DNA of 64,000 nt, from contig NZ_SSBL01000006.1 of assembly GCF_004795105.1 (NCBI RefSeq), forward strand, positions 1-64,000, in the 5' to 3' direction. The position numbers and the translations under genes were made by a program. Under the pieces are notes generated by a model that saw nothing but the letters and a program-made list of their open reading frames with translations, ran no database searches and was not told where the DNA came from. This document shows, piece after piece, positions 59,852 through 64,000 of this stretch (positions are counted from its first letter, which is position 1; every line of letters begins with the position of its first letter). This DNA comes from Streptomyces sp. A0642 (lineage in GTDB: Bacteria > Actinomycetota > Actinomycetes > Streptomycetales > Streptomycetaceae).

Positions 59852-61831
59852 TCAGCCGACCTTTCCTGTGTACGGTTCCGCCACGTCGAGCAGGACCCGC
59901 CCGGCCAGCTCCAGCCGGGTCGCCGCGACGACGCAGGGTTCGCCGCCGTCCGTGAGCAGCACGGCCGCCGCATCGGCGTGGATACCGGTGGTGCGGATCC
60001 GCCGGGCGACGGGGGACAGGAGCACGGTCTCCGTCCCGAACCCGACGCCCTGGCCCTCCGCACACGGCACCAGGGAGGCGGCCGCGTCCGTCGCGGGCGT
60101 GATCACAGTGAGGAACAGCCCCCCGGGTGACCGGGCCGTGGTCGCGCGCAGCGTGTGCAGGGTGCGGGTGAGGCGCAGTCCCGGCGTGCTGGACGTCGGG
60201 TTGGCCTCCACCTCGGTGACCTCCGAGGTGATGCGGCCCTCGGAGGGCGCGAACTGCCGCAGCCGGGCCGAGGCCGTCCCGGAGCGGATCAGCCGGCTTC
60301 CGTCCGGCCGCGGCTCGGTCGGCCGGTCCGTCTGGAGCAGGAACGTCCACTCCCGGGCCGTGTCCGCCTCGGCGAGGTCCAGCAGGACCAGCCGCCCCGA
60401 GGGCGTGAACACCAGCGTCCGGTCGAGCCGCCGCACCCCCAGCGCGGGGTCGTACATCGCGGCGATCTCCGCCGTGGAGTGCGCCCATCCGCAGTCGTCG
60501 GAGACGAGGACATCGCGCTGCCGGGCCTGCCGCTCGAAGGGGATGTCACGGTAGACGTGGTACCGGTCCTCGTCCGCGTACCCCTGTCCGTCCACGAGCA
60601 GCAGATTGTGGTGCGCGGCGCGCTTGCGGTTGCTGTAGCCCTCGTCCACGGCGAGGAACGCACCCTGTGACACCAGCACGAACGATCCGGAATCCGGGTG
60701 GTGGTGACCCTGGTTGAGGGTGTCCCAGCCCTTCTCCGAGCGGTGCTTCTCAGCGGTCTCCCACGCCCGGTGGCCGCCTCCGGGACTCGCCTTGAACGAC
60801 ACCAGCGTGGCGTCGTCGTCCCAGCCCGTGCGGGCGGCCAGCAGCCCGAGGTCCGGGAAGAACGCCCGCCGCTCGGTCGGCCGGGCGGCCGGGACCGACG
60901 GGTCGTACCAGAGGTATTCGAGGGAGGCCTCCGGCAGGATGCCCGGCCGCACCCCGCTCTCCTCCGCCTCCGCCCGCAGCAGTTCGCCCGATGCCAGATC
61001 ACCCATCCACTGGGCCTCCGGTATCGAATACTGGGCGGCCAGGCGGTAGTAGAGCCCGGCGCTGTGGCCGCTGCGCCGGTCGTGGCAGTCGCCGTGGTCG
61101 ACGTTGAACGCGAAGCCGGGCGCCGTCTGATGCAGCCGGTAGCGGAACGTCCGGGACATGAATCCGCCCCTGTCCCACCAGTCGACGCCCTCGGCCTCCT
61201 TCAGGAGGTCCAGATGGGCGGCGAGGAACGGCACGCCGTAACGCCAGTAGACGACGCCCTCGGCATGAGAACCGTCCTCGGGCATCAGGTCCAGGACGGT
61301 CCCGAGATTGTCCTTGGCACGCGCGGTCCACTCCTCCTCGCCCAGCACGTAGCCCGCCGTCGCCAGACCGGCATAACAGATCCAGTTGTGGTTCTGCCAG
61401 TACGACGACGACCACCAGCGGCCCTCGCTCGCCACCGCGAACGCGAACATCCGCCGCCCCTGGAGCAGCAGCTTGCGCCGCAGCGGAAGCCGTACCTCAT
61501 CCGGCAGGTCGTCGCCGGTCCACTGGTACGCCAGGGCCAGGTGGTGCAGCAGCCAGCCGGCGTCCAGGTCGTGGTCCGGCATGTGCGCCCGGCCCCAGTG
61601 CGGCAGCCGCACGGCGGCCTCGATCCAGCGCGCGCTCTCCGCCAGATGGGCGGGGTCGCCGCCGACGCGGTGGGCGAGGGCCGGGTTGGAGGCGGCGGGG
61701 CCGAGCCAGGTGATGCTGGCCAGGGGGTGCGTACGGGGCGGGGTCAGCCCGCGGTGGCGGGCCGCCTCCTCGTACAGCCGCAGCTCCTGCGCGGGACGCG
61801 GGCCGGGCGGCGGGGTCGCGGAGAGCAGCAA
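59852..61831 (-). CDS. Heparinase II/III-like protein (PL21/DUF4962-type)
   Basis: 659 residues without signal peptide, so likely intracellular. An alpha-toroid part (SSSYWQNHNWICYAGLATAGYVLGEE..., DGSHAEGVVYWRYGVPFL) is followed by a beta-sheet part (NQGHHHPDSGSFVLVSQGAFLAVDEGYSNRKRAAHHNLLLVDGQGY) in heparinase II order, with the Tyr/His residues expected for catalysis. It starts TTG 61831 with GGAGGA 7 bases upstream, directly after the previous stop. It probably cleaves imported unsaturated oligosaccharides. Confidence 0.88.
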   Translation of the reverse strand: MLLSATPPPGPRPAQELRLYEEAARHRGLTPPRTHPLASITWLGPAASNPALAHRVGGDPAHLAESARWIEAAVRLPHWGRAHMPDHDLDAGWLLHHLALAYQWTGDDLPDEVRLPLRRKLLLQGRRMFAFAVASEGRWWSSSYWQNHNWICYAGLATAGYVLGEEEWTARAKDNLGTVLDLMPEDGSHAEGVVYWRYGVPFLAAHLDLLKEAEGVDWWDRGGFMSRTFRYRLHQTAPGFAFNVDHGDCHDRRSGHSAGLYYRLAAQYSIPEAQWMGDLASGELLRAEAEESGVRPGILPEASLEYLWYDPSVPAARPTERRAFFPDLGLLAARTGWDDDATLVSFKASPGGGHRAWETAEKHRSEKGWDTLNQGHHHPDSGSFVLVSQGAFLAVDEGYSNRKRAAHHNLLLVDGQGYADEDRYHVYRDIPFERQARQRDVLVSDDCGWAHSTAEIAAMYDPALGVRRLDRTLVFTPSGRLVLLDLAEADTAREWTFLLQTDRPTEPRPDGSRLIRSGTASARLRQFAPSEGRITSEVTEVEANPTSSTPGLRLTRTLHTLRATTARSPGGLFLTVITPATDAAASLVPCAEGQGVGFGTETVLLSPVARRIRTTGIHADAAAVLLTDGGEPCVVAATRLELAGRVLLDVAEPYTGKVG

Positions 61832-61834
61832 GGG

Positions 61835-63622
61835 TCAGTCCTCCGTCCGGAAACGTGCGGTACTGCCGTCCGCCAGGCGGACCGTCAGCCCCTCACCGTC
61901 CAGCCGCACGTCGCTCACGGCGGGCCCGGCCGACGCGGCCTGGTAGACCGAGGCGAACGTGACCGTGCCGGTGTCGGCGGTGAAGTCCACCCGGGTCCGC
62001 ACGCGTTGCGGATCGTCGGCCGTGCCGGGGCCCGGCCGGCTCACCGGGTGCACCGGCGCGCCGGCCCGGTGGGTGTGCCAGCCGTGCAGCATCTCGTCGC
62101 CGTACCAGGTGGTGCGCGCCGCGCCCGCCGCCTGCACCTGTACGTCCAGCGCGGTGCCCGGGCGCAGCTGCGCGGTGATGCGGCGGGGCTCGTCGGCGGT
62201 CACGGTCAGCAGGTCCACCAGATAGCCGGCCCCGGCCACGATCCGCCGGACCGCGCGCACGCCCTCGTACGCGGTGGTCACCTCGGCGGTCACGGAACGG
62301 TCGTCCGAGCCGAGCAGCGTTCCCGTGCACTCCGCCTGTTCGCGGCCGTCCACCCGGAACGCCGGATGGGCCTCGGTCGAGGCGTACAGATCACGGAACC
62401 CGGCGTGGGCGTAGGGAACCTGACCGGGGTCGGGCTGCCACGGCGTGGTGTCGCCGTAGAGATACAGGGACAGCTTGTCCCGGTGGCCGTGCGAACCGCC
62501 GTGCGGGCCGAAGTCCAGCAGCGCGTGGATACCCGCGACCCGCAGCACCGCATAGCCCGCCGCGGTGAACAGGGTGAGCGCGCCGGGTGCCGGGCGCTTC
62601 GGCAGCGGCGGTCCGGCGAACCAGCCGCCCAGCTCCCGGTCCAGCCCGTCGTCGCCCGTGCTCAGCTCGGCCCGGGCCCGGCCGGCCACCGCGTCCAGCG
62701 CGGCCGATGGCGTCAACTGCTGCGCCAACGCCACCAGTTCCAGCCACTCGAGGGCCAGCGGACCACGCAGGTACGGGCCGTCGTGCAGCGCCGGCAGAAT
62801 GCCACCCGGCGTGGCGATCGCCGCCAGAGCGTCCGTCATCCCCGCCAGCACACCCGCCACATCCGCCGGGATCGCCGCGGGATCGGTGCCCCGTAGCGCC
62901 AGCAGCGCCGCCCGCAGCACGAACCCGTGGTAGTAGGTGCTTCCCTCCCACTCCCATCCGTCCTCGGCGACCGCGACCCGCAGATGCGCGTACAGCCCGC
63001 TGTCACCCTCCAGCCACTCCTTGCCGCCGCCCCACTCCTGCCCGCGCACCGCCGCGGCTCCCCGCCCGGCGGCGACGCCCGCGGCATTCAGCCACGCGGT
63101 GTAGTTCGAGGCCAGCTGCCCCTTGCCGACCAGCACGGCCCGGGCGTCGAGGGCCGCGTGCTCCAGAGCGTCGAGCAGCGGCAGCACCCCGGACAGGTCG
63201 TCCGCGCCCTGCTCGGCGAGCGTCAGGACGGCGTGCCCGATGTTCACCGCCCAGATCGCGTCGGTCAGGGCCTGGTGGAAGAGCCGGCCGCGCAGCATCC
63301 AGCCCTGTGCCTCGCCGTGCTGCGCGGTGGCCAGCTCCTCGTACAGGGCGGCGTACTCGACGAGCCGCGCCACCGCCTCGCCGCGCTTCCCGCGGTGGGC
63401 GAGCACCCGCAGATGCCGCGCCCACGCCTGGTGCGACAGCACCAGCCAGGCCCCGCGCACCGCCTCGTCGTCCACCCTGCAGCCGTACGCGCACCGCGCA
63501 CCGCCCTCGGGGAACACCCCGGCGAGCAGGTCGCCGTGGTCCAGCTCCACCCCGTGTGCCGGGCAGACGTACGCGTGCCACCAGCCGCCGCGCTCCCGCG
63601 CGATCCGCCTCAACGCGGCCAT
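61835..63622 (-). CDS. Heparinase II/III family protein, oligosaccharide-lyase type
   Basis: 595 residues. A Cys/His cluster near the N-terminus (WWHAYVCPAHGVEL...ARCAYGCRVDDEA) may bind zinc. The helical domain runs to about 350; the C-terminal domain has LLDFGPHGGSHGHRDKLSLYLYGDTTPWQPDPG, the HGxxHGHxDxLSL signature of heparinase II/III and oligo-alginate lyases. No signal peptide. Its start lies inside the SDR gene (13 bp overlap). It is the second intracellular lyase of the operon and probably acts exolytically. Confidence 0.88.
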   Translation of the reverse strand: MAALRRIARERGGWWHAYVCPAHGVELDHGDLLAGVFPEGGARCAYGCRVDDEAVRGAWLVLSHQAWARHLRVLAHRGKRGEAVARLVEYAALYEELATAQHGEAQGWMLRGRLFHQALTDAIWAVNIGHAVLTLAEQGADDLSGVLPLLDALEHAALDARAVLVGKGQLASNYTAWLNAAGVAAGRGAAAVRGQEWGGGKEWLEGDSGLYAHLRVAVAEDGWEWEGSTYYHGFVLRAALLALRGTDPAAIPADVAGVLAGMTDALAAIATPGGILPALHDGPYLRGPLALEWLELVALAQQLTPSAALDAVAGRARAELSTGDDGLDRELGGWFAGPPLPKRPAPGALTLFTAAGYAVLRVAGIHALLDFGPHGGSHGHRDKLSLYLYGDTTPWQPDPGQVPYAHAGFRDLYASTEAHPAFRVDGREQAECTGTLLGSDDRSVTAEVTTAYEGVRAVRRIVAGAGYLVDLLTVTADEPRRITAQLRPGTALDVQVQAAGAARTTWYGDEMLHGWHTHRAGAPVHPVSRPGPGTADDPQRVRTRVDFTADTGTVTFASVYQAASAGPAVSDVRLDGEGLTVRLADGSTARFRTED

Positions 63623-64000
63623 ACGCCACCGTCGATGTCCACCGTGGTCGCGGTCAGGAAGCCGGACGACGGCGACGCCAGATGGACGACGGCCGCGGCG
63701 ACGTCCTCCGGCGTGCCGGCCCGGCCCACCGGGATGCCCGCCTCCATCGCCTGCTGCGCCTCCGGCGCGGTGAAGGTGTCGTGGAAGGCGGTGCCCTTGA
63801 TGAAGCCGGGGGCGACCGTGTTCACCGTGATCCCGCTGCCGCCGAGCTCCTTGGCCAGGCCCTTGGTGAACCCGCGGATCCCGGCCTTGGCGGCCGCGTA
63901 GGCGACCGACCCGGGGCCGCCGCCGTTGTGCGCGGCCAGCGACGACATGGTGATGACGCGCCCTGCGGGCGATGCCTTCAGCTGCGGCAGCGCCGCCCGT
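63610..64000 (-). CDS. SDR family oxidoreductase, partial (N-terminus beyond window)
   Basis: About 129 C-terminal residues are visible: AALPQLKASPAGRVITMSSLAAHN, catalytic YAAAK, PGFIKGTAF and the end SGFLTATTVDIDGGVWPR. This is a classical short-chain dehydrogenase. In uronate polysaccharide operons the SDR usually reduces DEH or a related keto-sugar to KDG, an inference here. The frame continues past 64000; the first ATG inside the window is internal. It is the most upstream visible gene of the operon. Confidence 0.88.
   Translation of the reverse strand, partial: RAALPQLKASPAGRVITMSSLAAHNGGGPGSVAYAAAKAGIRGFTKGLAKELGGSGITVNTVAPGFIKGTAFHDTFTAPEAQQAMEAGIPVGRAGTPEDVAAAVVHLASPSSGFLTATTVDIDGGVWPR

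Overview
The window reads as chromosomal DNA from a Streptomyces or close relative. Base composition is very GC-rich, nearly every real frame ends codons in G or C, GTG and TTG starts are common, and many gene families are ones typical of Streptomyces (DUF6325, DUF6328, DUF6479, SHOCT, 'plasmid stabilization'-type, baeRF3, MpaB/DUF2236). I see no rRNA, tRNA, CRISPR array, insertion sequence or prophage. Gene density is high, with short operons on both strands. All functional names come from reading motifs and family resemblance; no database search was run.

Layout. 0-5 kb: the tail of a membrane protein, an ABC-F ribosome-protection gene behind a possible leader-peptide attenuator, a Nudix hydrolase, and the PTS-dependent dihydroxyacetone kinase operon dhaKLM. 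5-12 kb: two MFS exporters, a DUF1697 protein, a fused molybdate permease/ATPase with its TOBE/helix-turn-helix regulator, and a glutathionyl-hydroquinone reductase-type protein. 12-21 kb: central metabolism and respiration (monomeric isocitrate dehydrogenase, an orphan cytochrome oxidase subunit I, a type II NADH dehydrogenase), then a short second Rho factor and a frameshifted acetyltransferase remnant. 21-26 kb: the mutA-mutB-meaB methylmalonyl-CoA mutase operon. 26-37 kb: an orphan molybdate-binding lipoprotein, small stress-type proteins, and a three-subunit molybdenum hydroxylase. 37-43 kb: a semialdehyde dehydrogenase, a phosphoketolase and a baeRF3-type release-factor-like protein. 43-54 kb: an rRNA methyltransferase-like protein, an acyl-CoA dehydrogenase behind a KstR-type operator, a sigma factor fused to a CAP domain, an MpaB-type oxygenase, a TPR protein kinase and a phytoene-desaturase-like flavoprotein.

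53.6-64 kb (minus strand): at least eight tightly overlapping genes form one polysaccharide-degradation operon that runs off the right edge: an SDR, two heparinase II/III-type proteins, a DUF624 membrane protein, a parallel beta-helix protein, an SGNH esterase, a PL8 lyase and a CE7 acetyl esterase. Secreted lyase and esterases would cut and de-acetylate a uronic-acid polymer; the leaderless heparinase-type proteins and the SDR would finish unsaturated oligomers inside the cell.

Cross-links. The molybdate system is split: permease/ATPase plus regulator at 7-9.5 kb, binding protein at 26.5 kb, and a likely consumer enzyme at 33-36 kb. The most unusual items are the sigma factor-zinc finger-membrane-CAP fusion, the short Rho with a C-rich leader, the ABC-F leader peptide, the KstR-like site and the polysaccharide operon.
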